Of a stretch of DNA of 64,000 nucleotides, positions 25,839 to 35,041 are shown piece after piece. The DNA is from Paenibacillus borealis (GTDB lineage Bacteria; Bacillota; Bacilli; Paenibacillales; Paenibacillaceae). Numbering within the stretch: position 1 is the first letter of the stretch; each line of letters opens with the position of its first letter. The DNA is taken from contig NZ_CP009285.1 in the NCBI RefSeq assembly GCF_000758665.1, positions 7,688,001 to 7,752,000 of the forward strand, given 5' to 3'. A model generated the notes under the pieces. It ran no database searches. It was not told where the DNA came from and saw nothing but the letters and a program-made list of their open reading frames with translations. Made by a program: the position numbers and the translations under genes.

Positions 25839-28055
25839 TTATTCGCGGCCTGCTGCCGAAGCCTCGCTCACATCCTGATGCTTGCCCGGCCAGAAGGCCC
25901 GGCGGCCCAGAAGTACGGTGATAGCCGGCACCAAGAACGGCCGGACCACGAAGGTATCCAGCAGCACGCCAATCGCGGTAATGATGCCGAATTGCACCAG
26001 CACCTGAATAGGCAGACTCGCCAATACTGCGAAGGTACCTGCCAGAATGAGTCCGGCGGAGGTGATCACCGATCCGGTTTCGTTCACGCCTTCGGCGATG
26101 GCCTGCTTCAGCGGCATAGCTTTACGCTTTTTCCAGATATTCGAGATCATGAAGATGTTATAATCCTCGCCCAGCGCTACCAGGAAGACGAAGGAATAGA
26201 GCGGAATTGCGCCTTGAATTGCATCTGCACCGAGCAGATAATGAATAATAATCCAGCCCAGACCGAGTGCCGAGAAGAAGGAGAGAATTACTGTAGCTAC
26301 CAGATAAATGGTCGCCACTACAGATCTGAGATAGATCAGCAGCAGCACTGTAATCATCCCGATAACCACCGGTATAATCAGGTCGGTATCCCGTTCCCCA
26401 AGCTCCTTGGTATCGTGCTGGGTGGCGGTCTGTCCGCTAATCCATACCTTATCCTGCGCGTTCTCTATACCCGACTCCGTGAGTGCCTGCTCTACCGTAG
26501 CCTGGAGTGCAGGAATGTGATTCATCGCCTCGATGGAATACGGATTGGCCTTGAATTCAATATCATACGCAGTGATGTTCTTATTGACGGCCCCCTGCTG
26601 CGGGTCAGACACCACGTCCACATAGGACAGGCCGCCCAGGATGGCCTTCAGATCCTCTCCGCCGCTCAGGCCCTCTGTATCCACCATCAGCTTGGCCGGT
26701 GCAAGCTCTCCGGGAGAGAACTGCTTGCCGATCAGATCAAACCCTTCACGCGATTCCATATCTTTCGGGAAGGAGGATAGGATATCATAGGTGAATTTAA
26801 TTCCGCTGGAGAAGGAGGCCAGAATGCCCAATACCACCACGGTTACTCCCACAATCGCCCATGGCCGGGAAATGACAAGATGCCCGATTCCTTTTTTGGA
26901 AGAGCGCTTCGGCTGCGGTACCGGTTTACCCTTGGCCTTGGCCCGCTCAATCTCCATCTGCGGAGTACGCGGAACAAACGGGAAGAACGAGGTACGCCCG
27001 AAGATAGCCAAGAGTGCCGGAACCAGCGTCAGACTGGCAATCCCCATAATCAGTATGGAGACACTGAACGGAACCGCAAAGCGGTGATATGCACCGTATT
27101 TGGCCAGCAGCAGCGCGAAGAGCGCAAGCACAACTGTGAATCCGCTCATGGCGATCGCTCCGGAGGAATGGGTGATTGCACTCAGCAGTGCACGCCCCTT
27201 GTTCTCCTCAACCTTCAGCATCTGACGGAACCGGGAAATCATAAACAGGCAGTAGTCTGTACCCGCCCCGAATAGCAGTACCGTCATAATAGATACGGCC
27301 TGCGAATCCACCGTAATCCAGCCTTCCTCTGCCATCTTGCCAAGCAGCGGACTAGTCACGCCGTAAGCAAAGCCGACTCCAATGAGCGGAATTAATGCCA
27401 GAATCGGCGACCGGTAGATCAACAGCAGGAAGACGAGCACCAGAATTACTGTTGCAATCAGCAGTGAAACGTCGGCATTCTTGAACAAGCCTGTGGCATC
27501 TACCGATATCCCGACAGGGCCGGTAACACGCAGGCTTAAGTCGCCGCTGTCTTGCTTCACTGCAGAAGGATCCGTGCCTGTTTCAGTACCCACCAGCTTC
27601 TTCATCGCAGTCAGCGATTCACCGAGCTGGTCACTGTCCGCGTTCTTGTCAAACAGCACCGGTGTAACCAGCGTACTTCCGTCCTCTGACAGTGAAGCCT
27701 GCAGCGCCTGCGGCGGCAGCTGTCCAAGCGGCGGAACGAAGTTCTGATGCTCGAGCGGCTGCTGTTCAAGCTTGGAGTATACAGCAGTTATATGTAAGAG
27801 ATCCTCTTCTGACAACCCGCCTTCACGGTGCCATACCAGCAAGGCAGGTACGCCGCTTCCGGCAGGAAATTCTTTCTCCGCAACGGCCGCTGCGCGGACA
27901 GATTGCGAATCCTCCGGCAGGTTGGATGCATTATTGATAACCTGTGAGTTCACCGAAGGCCAGATCATAGTCAAAGCCCCTACAACTGCAATCCACACCA
28001 GAAGGGTAATCCATTTCGTTTTGCCCCCTGCTACCCATTTACCGTAGCCTGACAT
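25839..28055 (-). CDS. MMPL/RND-family membrane exporter (YdfJ-like)
   Basis: A polytopic membrane protein of 738 residues with about twelve helices in two halves, each with a large extracytoplasmic loop. Marks are WITLLVWIAVVGALTMIWP at the start, GAGTDYCLFMISRFRQ in the first half and the matching ALGEDYNIFMISNIWKKR in the second half, the proton-relay region of MMPL proteins. Related proteins export lipids, surfactants or drugs; the substrate is not predictable. Two ATGs compete: at 28064 the ribosome site touches the codon, and at 28055 GAGAGG is nine bases upstream, so the latter is preferred. It is a single gene. Confidence 0.88.
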   Translation of the reverse strand: MSGYGKWVAGGKTKWITLLVWIAVVGALTMIWPSVNSQVINNASNLPEDSQSVRAAAVAEKEFPAGSGVPALLVWHREGGLSEEDLLHITAVYSKLEQQPLEHQNFVPPLGQLPPQALQASLSEDGSTLVTPVLFDKNADSDQLGESLTAMKKLVGTETGTDPSAVKQDSGDLSLRVTGPVGISVDATGLFKNADVSLLIATVILVLVFLLLIYRSPILALIPLIGVGFAYGVTSPLLGKMAEEGWITVDSQAVSIMTVLLFGAGTDYCLFMISRFRQMLKVEENKGRALLSAITHSSGAIAMSGFTVVLALFALLLAKYGAYHRFAVPFSVSILIMGIASLTLVPALLAIFGRTSFFPFVPRTPQMEIERAKAKGKPVPQPKRSSKKGIGHLVISRPWAIVGVTVVVLGILASFSSGIKFTYDILSSFPKDMESREGFDLIGKQFSPGELAPAKLMVDTEGLSGGEDLKAILGGLSYVDVVSDPQQGAVNKNITAYDIEFKANPYSIEAMNHIPALQATVEQALTESGIENAQDKVWISGQTATQHDTKELGERDTDLIIPVVIGMITVLLLIYLRSVVATIYLVATVILSFFSALGLGWIIIHYLLGADAIQGAIPLYSFVFLVALGEDYNIFMISNIWKKRKAMPLKQAIAEGVNETGSVITSAGLILAGTFAVLASLPIQVLVQFGIITAIGVLLDTFVVRPFLVPAITVLLGRRAFWPGKHQDVSEASAAGRE

Positions 28056-28334
28056 CCCTTTCATCCTCTCTCACATCCGCAAGCCCAAAATGAGCCGCGG
28101 GTCATTTTACTATTCTTATCATATATACCCTGAAAATTTTAAGCAAACCTTTTTTCTAAAATAATAGATAGCTAGAGTTATCTCCACCGCTGCCCAGGAA
28201 CTCCCTGATTCATAGCGTCTATAACGGGCGAACTCCGTAGACTTTATCTCTATTATTATCTGGAAAATAGTATATGATACCCAAGGGAAAAATAGCCGGT
28301 TCTGCTTAAGCCCGCGCGGCATGATTCTGCCCGA

Positions 28335-28509
28335 AATGTTGTACGAATTACAACTTCGCTCCCTGAATTATTGGGTAGGGGAGAGGATTGTTGTACGGAA
28401 TACAATAATTTCCACGCTAAGCCGCTTGAAAGAGGGGGAAATGCTACCTTTTGTACAACAATTTTGATTTAAGGCCGATTTACCGGGGGGATTGTTGTAT
28501 TTTATGCAA
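28335..28509 (+). repeat. Dispersed ~175-bp intergenic element, copy B
   Basis: Same orientation and block order as copy A at 8791-8964, with matching offsets to within one base. It lies in the 28056-28732 gap, which otherwise holds only the terminator below and no supported gene. Confidence 0.75.
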
Positions 28510-28575
28510 GAATTTCAAGCGAATATTCCATTTCCGTTTACCGCCACCTAATTCGCCTCCGCTGACCGTATACAG

Positions 28576-28622
28576 CAAAAACCCCGGCGTTCACGCAGAC
28601 TGCCTGCAGTGAACGCCGGGGC
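28576..28622 (-). terminator. Terminator of the ABC exporter operon
   Basis: CCCCGGCGTTCAC and GTGAACGCCGGGG pair perfectly, then TTTTTGC follows on the minus strand. Confidence 0.85.
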
Positions 28623-28732
28623 TATGAGCAAAGCTGAAGGATACAGCCGATTGTTACAGTACATCTTCACAGTACATTTTAGAGCAGATGTTTGGAGTAA
28701 ATCTCTACAGTTTACCCGCGGTCCTATGCTGG

Positions 28733-30637
28733 TTAACCCACGTCCGGCAGATCATCCCCGGAGAACTGGCTGTTGTAGAGGTCGGCGTAGAAGCCGCCTG
28801 CTTCGAGCAGCTCCAGATGAGTACCCTTCTCGATCACGCTGCCCTGATTCATGACCAGAATCAGATCCGCATCACGGATGGTGGACAGGCGGTGGGCGAT
28901 GACGAAGCTGGTTCTGCCGTTCATCAGCGTATTCATAGCCTTCTGAATCTGCACTTCCGTACGGGTATCGACGCTGCTGGTTGCTTCATCCAGGATCAGG
29001 ATCGATGGATCAGCCAGAATTGCCCGGGCAATGGTAAGCAGCTGCTTTTGCCCTTGGGAGATGTTCGAGGCTTCCTCATTCAGGACCGTGTTATAGCCCA
29101 GCGGCAGCGTACGGATGAAGTGGTCGGCATGCGCAGCTTTGGCTGCCCGGACCACATCAGCTTCCGTAGCACCTTCCCGGCCGTAAGCGATATTGTCACG
29201 GATGGTGCCGTTGAACAGCCAGGTATCCTGAAGCACCATACCGAATTTGCTGCGCAGCTCGCTGCGCTTCATATTGGTGATATTGACACCATCGATAATA
29301 ATCTCCCCGCCGCTGATCTCATAGAAGCGCATCAGCAGGTTGATGAGGGTCGTTTTACCGGCTCCGGTCGGACCTACAATTGCAATGGTCTGTCCCGGGC
29401 TGACCTCGATATTCATGTCTTCAATGAGAATAGCATCCTCTTTGTAGCCGAATTTCACATGGCGGAACTCCACGGAGCCCTCTTCTGCATCCGCTGGACG
29501 TTTCGCAAGTGAAGTCCCCACTTCAGGAATTTCCTCTTCTTCATCCAGCAGTTCAAATACACGTTCGGCCGAAGCGATTGTGGACTGAATAATGTTGGCA
29601 ATATTGGCTGTCTGCGTAATTGGCATGGTGAACTGGCGCGAATACTGGATGAATGCCTGGATATCACCGACATCAATCGCTTTCTTGGTTACGAAGATCC
29701 CGCCGACCACACATACGAGCACATAACCAAGGTTCCCGATAAACATCATCAGCGGCATGATAATCCCGGAGATGAACTGGGATCTCCAGCCGGAATTGTA
29801 CAGGTCATCATTGATCTTGTTAAAGTCTTTCAGGGAGTTCTTCTCACGTCCGAACGCTTTGATAATACGGTGTCCGGTATACATTTCCTCTACATGGCCA
29901 TTCAGCTGGCCCAGCGATTTCTGCTGGCCGATGAAATAGGTCTGTGAGCGTTTGGTAATCAGCATAATAACCACGAAGCTAAGCGGCAGGGTTACTATGG
30001 TAATTAACGTCAGCCACGGGCTGATGGTCAGCATCATCACTATGACACCGATAATCGTCACAATGGACGTAATAAGCTGGGTCAAGCTCTGCTGCAGGGT
30101 AGTGCTGATATTATCCACATCATTGGTCGCGCGGCTTAGGATTTCCCCGTGTGTCCGGGAATCGAAATACTTCAGCGGCAGCCGCTCAAGCTTGCTGTTG
30201 ATCTGCTCACGCATATCATATACGACCTTCTGTGCCACACCGGCCATTACATACTGCTGTATATAACTGAACAGTGAGCTCAACAGATACAGCGCAGCCA
30301 GGAGGATCAGAATATTATTAATATAGCCAAAATCAATCTCTGCCCCCGGCATGCCCATCAGCTTGCCATAGGCGCCTTCAAACAATTTGGTGGTAGCTCT
30401 ACCCATCACTTTAGGGCTGAAGATACTGAATATGGTACTGGCAATCGCCATCACAAACACAATAATCAGCTGAACCTGGCGCGGACGCAAATACCGGATC
30501 AGGCGGCGCAGCGTTCCCTTGAAATCCTTGGCTTTCTCAGCCGGCATTCTCATGCCCGGCCCGCCTGGGCCGCCGCCAAATCCGCCACCGCCCGGTCTGC
30601 GGCCCGGCGGCTTCATTCCTTTATTCTGCTCACTCAT
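28733..30637 (-). CDS. Heterodimeric ABC multidrug exporter, consensus-site subunit
   Basis: A half-transporter of 634 residues: a Gly/Pro-rich cytoplasmic start (1-30), six membrane helices (about 55-340), and a nucleotide-binding domain with Walker A GPTGAGKTT, Walker B LILDEATSSVD with the catalytic glutamate, and the H-loop VIAHRLST. The signature is NISQGQKQL rather than LSGGQ. In TM287/288-type pairs the subunit with intact Walker B carries the altered signature, exactly as here. Its start overlaps the stop of the partner gene by four bases. Substrates are unknown. Transcription probably comes from the MarR-controlled promoter at 32951-32979. Confidence 0.93.
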   Translation of the reverse strand: MSEQNKGMKPPGRRPGGGGFGGGPGGPGMRMPAEKAKDFKGTLRRLIRYLRPRQVQLIIVFVMAIASTIFSIFSPKVMGRATTKLFEGAYGKLMGMPGAEIDFGYINNILILLAALYLLSSLFSYIQQYVMAGVAQKVVYDMREQINSKLERLPLKYFDSRTHGEILSRATNDVDNISTTLQQSLTQLITSIVTIIGVIVMMLTISPWLTLITIVTLPLSFVVIMLITKRSQTYFIGQQKSLGQLNGHVEEMYTGHRIIKAFGREKNSLKDFNKINDDLYNSGWRSQFISGIIMPLMMFIGNLGYVLVCVVGGIFVTKKAIDVGDIQAFIQYSRQFTMPITQTANIANIIQSTIASAERVFELLDEEEEIPEVGTSLAKRPADAEEGSVEFRHVKFGYKEDAILIEDMNIEVSPGQTIAIVGPTGAGKTTLINLLMRFYEISGGEIIIDGVNITNMKRSELRSKFGMVLQDTWLFNGTIRDNIAYGREGATEADVVRAAKAAHADHFIRTLPLGYNTVLNEEASNISQGQKQLLTIARAILADPSILILDEATSSVDTRTEVQIQKAMNTLMNGRTSFVIAHRLSTIRDADLILVMNQGSVIEKGTHLELLEAGGFYADLYNSQFSGDDLPDVG

Positions 30638-32403
30638 GCTATTTCCTCCTCTGACAACTGCGAGGATACGATCTCGCGGTACACCTCATTGTTATCCAGC
30701 AGCTCGCGGTGCGTGCCCATTCCGACAACCTCACCGTCATCCAGTACGATAATCCGGTCTGCATCCATAACCGTACTGACACGTTGTGCGACAATAAGGA
30801 CTGTAGATTCTGTAGTCTCCCCCTTAAGGGCAGCACGCAGCTTGGCATCGGTCTTGAAGTCAAGCGCCGAGAAGCTGTCGTCAAACAGATACACTTCCGG
30901 TTTCCGTACCAGTGCGCGGGCAATGGACAACCGCTGCTTCTGGCCGCCGGAGACATTGCCTCCGCCCTGGGAAATTTCCGAATTGAAGCCGTCCTTCATG
31001 GCCGTTACGAAATCATAGGCCTGGGCCACCTTGGCGGCATGAATGATTTCATCCTCCGTAGCATCTTCTTTCCCGTAACGGATATTCTCGTTAATGGTAC
31101 CGGTGAACAGCACGGCTTTTTGCGGGATATAACCGATCTTGCTCCGCAGATCCTCCTGCGTCATCTGGCGTACATCCACTCCATCCACGCGGATCGCACC
31201 TTCAATAGCATCATAGAATCTTGGAATCATGCTTAGCAGCGTCGATTTACCTGACCCGGTTCCGCCGATAATCGCTGTTATCTCGCCGGGGCGCGCACTG
31301 AAGGTAATTCCGGACAGCGCAGGCTGTTCAGCCCCCGGATAAGAAAAGGACACGTTGTCGAATTCCACGAAACCGCGCATACCGTCACGGCCGTCCGCAT
31401 GGGTAGCTGTAGCCGTAGTCTTCAGGTCTGCAGTAGTCGGATCTGTAATTTCAGGCTGCATATCAAGAACTTCATTGATACGCAGTGCAGAGGCAGACGC
31501 TCGTGGAATCAGGACAAACATCATCGAAACCATGATGAGGGAGAACATAATCTGCATCGCATATTGAATGAAGGCCATCAGTGAACCCACCTGCAGATCG
31601 CCGTCGCCAATCCGGATTCCACCGTAATACAGAATAGCGATCATGGAGAAGTTCATCACGATCATCATCAGCGGCATCAGTCCGGCCATAACCTTATTCA
31701 CTTTGATGGCAGTATCCGTCAAATCTGCATTAGCCAGACTAAAACGCTTATTCTCATGCTCAATCCGGTTGAAGGAGCGGATGACGCGGATACCGGTCAA
31801 ATGCTCACGCAGCACAAGGTTTAATTTATCCAGCTTGATCTGGATTGCTTTAAACAGCGGAAGCCCCTTCATACCAATGAAGAAGATCGCTCCAACCAGC
31901 AGCGGAATGACCACTACAAAGATCAGCGAGAGCTTGGCATCCTCAGACACCGCCATAATAATCCCGCCGATCATCATCATCGGAGCACCAACCATCATGC
32001 GGAGCATCATAGTCAATACGGTCTGGACCTGTGTAATATCGTTGGTAGTGCGTGTAATTAATGAAGCCGTGCCCAGCTTGTCGAATTCATGCAGCGTGAA
32101 GTTCTCGACATGGTTGAACATCCGTGACCGGGTGTTCTTACCGAAACCGGCTGCAACCTTAGCCGACAGATAGCTGGCAATAATGGAGCAGACTGCACCG
32201 CCTGCCGCTACCAGCAGCATGAATCCGCCGATTCTCCAGATATAAGGCTGATCGCCATCTACAATCCCCTTATCAATAATGTCACTCATCAGGGTCGGGA
32301 GATACAAATCCCCCATAGACTGCAGGAATACGAGAATCAGTACTGCAGCTATTGCTAATCGGAAAGGTCTCAAATGCTTAAGTAATTTAATCAAGTTTCT
32401 CAT
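30634..32403 (-). CDS. Heterodimeric ABC multidrug exporter, degenerate-site subunit
   Basis: The partner half-transporter, 589 residues, with six helices (about 17-300) and an ATPase domain. Walker A GGTGSGKST is at 380-388 and the signature NVSGGQKQR at 483-491 is intact, but Walker B ends in aspartate (VYLFDD, D509 instead of Glu) and the switch histidine is glutamine (Q540 in VAQRVST). These are the changes known from the non-hydrolysing site of heterodimeric exporters such as TM287/288. The gene overlaps the marR stop by 17 bases and the next ABC gene by four, so the three genes are one coupled operon. Confidence 0.93.
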   Translation of the reverse strand: MRNLIKLLKHLRPFRLAIAAVLILVFLQSMGDLYLPTLMSDIIDKGIVDGDQPYIWRIGGFMLLVAAGGAVCSIIASYLSAKVAAGFGKNTRSRMFNHVENFTLHEFDKLGTASLITRTTNDITQVQTVLTMMLRMMVGAPMMMIGGIIMAVSEDAKLSLIFVVVIPLLVGAIFFIGMKGLPLFKAIQIKLDKLNLVLREHLTGIRVIRSFNRIEHENKRFSLANADLTDTAIKVNKVMAGLMPLMMIVMNFSMIAILYYGGIRIGDGDLQVGSLMAFIQYAMQIMFSLIMVSMMFVLIPRASASALRINEVLDMQPEITDPTTADLKTTATATHADGRDGMRGFVEFDNVSFSYPGAEQPALSGITFSARPGEITAIIGGTGSGKSTLLSMIPRFYDAIEGAIRVDGVDVRQMTQEDLRSKIGYIPQKAVLFTGTINENIRYGKEDATEDEIIHAAKVAQAYDFVTAMKDGFNSEISQGGGNVSGGQKQRLSIARALVRKPEVYLFDDSFSALDFKTDAKLRAALKGETTESTVLIVAQRVSTVMDADRIIVLDDGEVVGMGTHRELLDNNEVYREIVSSQLSEEEIA

Positions 32404-32887
32404 CTCCGTTCATTTGTAACCGGTCTAGATTAGGCGGCGGATTGTCTTTCATGAAGGCATGCACCTTAAGCAGCAGCTCTGCCAGCTGATTAGACTCTTC
32501 CTCACCCAAATACTCCACCATTTTGTTAAGTGTGGTATCCATGTGCTTCTTGGCCTTGCGGGTAATAATTTTCCCCTGTTCCGTCAACTTGATGCGTACC
32601 ACTCTCCGGTCAGAGGCGTCGGCTTGCCGTTCCACCATCTGCTTTGCCTCCAGGCTGTTGATCAGCTGTGTGACCGTGGGCGGAGTCAGCCCCAGAAAGC
32701 GGCTGATTTCAGAAACCTTAAGTCCTACGTCGGATGAATGGGACGCCCGTGCAATACATATCAATAAAGTCATCTCACTTGGCTTATGACCCTCCACGGA
32801 GTGGTGCAAATGGCCTTTGCGCAACTTCCGGAGTGCGGAGAAAAGCTTGTGTCCGACTGAATTTTCATCTTCACTATTTATCCCAAT
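32387..32887 (-). CDS. MarR-family repressor, apparent ATT start
   Basis: Winged-helix regulator, about 166 residues. The core includes GHKPSEMTLL, LTPPTVTQLINSLEAKQMVER and DRRVVRIKLTEQG. The first conventional in-frame start is a TTG at 32824, but it cuts off helix 1 (NSVGHKLFSALRKLRKG), is not preceded by a ribosome site, and lies well inside the family's usual length. The frame runs open upstream to an ATT at 32887, seven bases after AGAGG, with no ATG, GTG or TTG in frame between. Either ATT is used, as in infC, or a small sequence error hides the start. It heads the ABC exporter operon and should repress it through the palindrome at 32936-32954. Confidence 0.8.
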   Translation of the reverse strand: MGINSEDENSVGHKLFSALRKLRKGHLHHSVEGHKPSEMTLLICIARASHSSDVGLKVSEISRFLGLTPPTVTQLINSLEAKQMVERQADASDRRVVRIKLTEQGKIITRKAKKHMDTTLNKMVEYLGEEESNQLAELLLKVHAFMKDNPPPNLDRLQMNGDEKLD

Positions 32888-32935
32888 GTTTCCACCTCTT
32901 TTTTCGTTAGGTATACAAATAATTAAATACTATAT

Positions 32936-32954
32936 TAATTAGGCTACCTAATTA
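32936..32954. promoter_or_regulatory. MarR operator candidate
   Basis: TAATTAGG-CTA-CCTAATTA, a perfect 8-3-8 inverted repeat covering the -10 and start of transcription of the marR-ABC-ABC operon. Confidence 0.7.
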
Positions 32955-32979
32955 TATTTTCCGGGCAATGCTTTGTCAA
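32951..32979 (-). promoter_or_regulatory. Sigma-A promoter of the marR-ABC operon
   Basis: Consensus TTGACA, 17-base spacer, consensus TATAAT on the minus strand. Such a strong promoter suits an operon held off by a repressor. Confidence 0.85.
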
Positions 32980-33119
32980 TTCTTGAATACGCTATCAATT
33001 ATTACAGATTGAAGAACGCAGCATGGCGGTATATTGTACTTTTTTTCACATTTACACACACAAACGCTCCCTCGACACGGATGGCCGGGGAGTTATTCTA
33101 AGATATCGTAACAATAAGG

Positions 33120-34526
33120 CTAAATAACGCCAAAACGCGGGCTCTCATGATCGGTGATTTCTTCATGCTGCCTCACTTCCCTTAACAGCTCCCTATAGGC
33201 ATTCTGCTGGGTGTCGGAGGAGAATTCTCTGTTCAGTTCGAAGAGGGTCACACAATTAATAAAGTCCTTTCCACTATTCAGCCTGACGGTTAAGCGCAGA
33301 CATTGAATAATATGGTCAATTCCTCTGGAGTACTGTTTACGGGAGATATGATACATTGCTATCTGGTAATAAAGACGGTACACACGGTCTACATTAATCG
33401 GGTCCTGGAATTGTTCAAAACGCAGCATCTCCCTGGAAAAGCGTGACAACACCGTGTCCGCAGAGAAGCCGAAGCGGTTGGCCGACTCCAGAATAATGAC
33501 CATGCCGGATAGAATTTCGCCGGGATGCTCTGCCAAAAAGGCTATATATGCGGAGAGCACTGAAGTATTGCCCATTAATATCTCAAGTGTAAATCCATTG
33601 GCGACAGCAAACAGCCGGAAACTATCCACGGCACTGCGCCCTTCATCGTCCAGCAGCTCAAACCATCCCAGATCCGCATAACCGGCAGTGTATTTCTTAG
33701 CCCGCTCATATTCACCCTGCTTAGTAAGAGCCGATGCTTTCAACAGATAGCCATGGCCATAATAGACTACCAGCGGGCGCTCAGCCTGGAAAGCTTCCAT
33801 CCGTTTCCCCTTGCTCCTGCGAAGCTCCTCGCGGTAAATGCCATTGGCTAATGCCCTCAGCTCATCCGCAAACTTCTCTACATCCTTCCAGCGGTGCAGC
33901 GCGAAGCATACCTTCGCCAGCTGGAGCAGCCCATCGAGCTGCATGTCCTCGGGGAGCAGACCACGGAACGGTTCAAAGCTGATTACAGCGCGCAGCTTCT
34001 GTTCCATATCCACATTAGGAGCAGACTGCAGGGATTTGAAAATACGGTACTGGCTGATGGCCATCCGTTCCGAGTAGCTATCCAGCTCATTGTCTACAAT
34101 AAGCCTGTAGAACACGACCGATTCCTGCGTTTTGCCGCTGCCGAACAGCCTTTCCGCTACCGTATAGATGATATCCAGCGGTTTAGGATATTCCATAATC
34201 CTGCTCAAGACTTCATCGATACACTGCTGCTTGCCAATTTCCGCACACCGGACCAAAAAAGGCTCCACACGGCGGCGGGAAATTCTGTACTCACTAAAAC
34301 ACTCTTCCACGTATAGCGGATACAGCCAGCCCTCAGGGAATCCGAATGCCCGGGTCATCGCATCCAGTTGTCCCAGAGAAATCGGCTTGGGAGGATTCCC
34401 ATGAAGGATCGCACTAAGACTTCCGCGGTTCAGGCCGGAGATTTTGGCAAAAGAGGCAAGATTATGGCCCGAGCGGGACAGATTTTTCTCAATTTCCGTT
34501 CGTATCGTTGTCAGTTTCGCCTCCAC
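33120..34526 (-). CDS. HTH regulator with C-terminal helical repeats (RRNPP/AimR-like architecture)
   Basis: A 468-residue cytosolic protein. Residues about 8-70 form a Cro/C1-type helix-turn-helix (LASFAKISGLNRGSLSAILH). The rest is all-helical with TPR-like spacing, for example QRIFKSLQSA-type helix pairs, WKDVEKFADELRALA, KASALTKQGEYERAKKY and ISRKQYSRGIDHIIQ. This layout resembles peptide-sensing regulators such as AimR, PlcR and NprR, but no family was recognised with certainty. A GTG at 34526 with AGGAGG six bases upstream is the best start. No small secreted-peptide gene was found beside it. A Spo0E-type gene lies directly upstream on the same strand, behind a terminator. Confidence 0.7.
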   Translation of the reverse strand: MEAKLTTIRTEIEKNLSRSGHNLASFAKISGLNRGSLSAILHGNPPKPISLGQLDAMTRAFGFPEGWLYPLYVEECFSEYRISRRRVEPFLVRCAEIGKQQCIDEVLSRIMEYPKPLDIIYTVAERLFGSGKTQESVVFYRLIVDNELDSYSERMAISQYRIFKSLQSAPNVDMEQKLRAVISFEPFRGLLPEDMQLDGLLQLAKVCFALHRWKDVEKFADELRALANGIYREELRRSKGKRMEAFQAERPLVVYYGHGYLLKASALTKQGEYERAKKYTAGYADLGWFELLDDEGRSAVDSFRLFAVANGFTLEILMGNTSVLSAYIAFLAEHPGEILSGMVIILESANRFGFSADTVLSRFSREMLRFEQFQDPINVDRVYRLYYQIAMYHISRKQYSRGIDHIIQCLRLTVRLNSGKDFINCVTLFELNREFSSDTQQNAYRELLREVRQHEEITDHESPRFGVI

Positions 34527-34601
34527 CCGGCACCTCCTCAAGGATTCACTTGTAACCCTTCTATTAATTGCCATTATAGGTGATGACTATTGAAAGCACA
34601 A

Positions 34602-34626
34602 CAAAACGGCCCCACATTGTGAGACC
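34602..34626 (-). terminator. Terminator of the Spo0E-type gene
   Basis: GGTCTCAC-AAT-GTGGGGCC (two G-U or mismatched positions), followed by GTTTTGTTG on the minus strand. Confidence 0.65.
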
Positions 34627-34667
34627 TCTGTATCCAAACGCTAATTGGAGTTATTGTATAATTTAGA

Positions 34668-34952
34668 CTACTGCTGAAGAGCAGCTTTATTCCGGATCCG
34701 CTGGTTTTTGGTGTTCTTGATGTAGGCTCCTGATCCGCTCTTGCGGCTGCGCAGACTCTCCATCATCAGATTCTGGGCCAGTACAATATATCCGTCCAGC
34801 CGCTGGCTGAGCTCCAGAACCGCATGATCGCTCAAACTCCGTTCCTGGGCCACCTCAAGCAATTCACTTCTTAAGTTTTCTATAGTAAGGAACAGCTCAT
34901 CTTCTCTATAATCCCTGCTCTGGCTATCGGGGGAATTCTGGTAAAGGTTCAC
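34668..34952 (-). CDS. Spo0E-like aspartyl-phosphate phosphatase
   Basis: A 94-residue helical-hairpin protein. The second helix has the family motif LSQRLDGYIVLAQ, matching the SQxLDxxI core of Spo0E, Rap-independent phosphatases that remove phosphate from Spo0A and so delay sporulation. The first helix is ENLRSELLEVAQE. It starts at a GTG with AAGGTGAG five bases upstream. The C-terminal tail is basic (SLRSRKSGSG, NTKNQRIRNK), which is longer than in minimal members. Its place beside a possible peptide-sensing regulator suggests a link to the decision to sporulate (inference). Confidence 0.8.
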   Translation of the reverse strand: MNLYQNSPDSQSRDYREDELFLTIENLRSELLEVAQERSLSDHAVLELSQRLDGYIVLAQNLMMESLRSRKSGSGAYIKNTKNQRIRNKAALQQ

Positions 34953-35041
34953 GGTTACTCACCTTCTCTCTATCAACTTCTCCCTTATCATAAATCATGA
35001 TGCCAAAAAACATATTTTGAAAAAAAAGAAAAAAATGTCGT

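Noticed and set aside
28119..28322. 67-codon minus-strand frame upstream of the MMPL gene
   Set aside because: No ribosome site, odd composition and no conservation clue; it adjoins the dispersed repeat.
32955..33119. Small signalling-peptide gene after the HTH/helical-repeat regulator
   Set aside because: The only short frame (15 codons from a GTG) lacks a ribosome site and a secretion signal.
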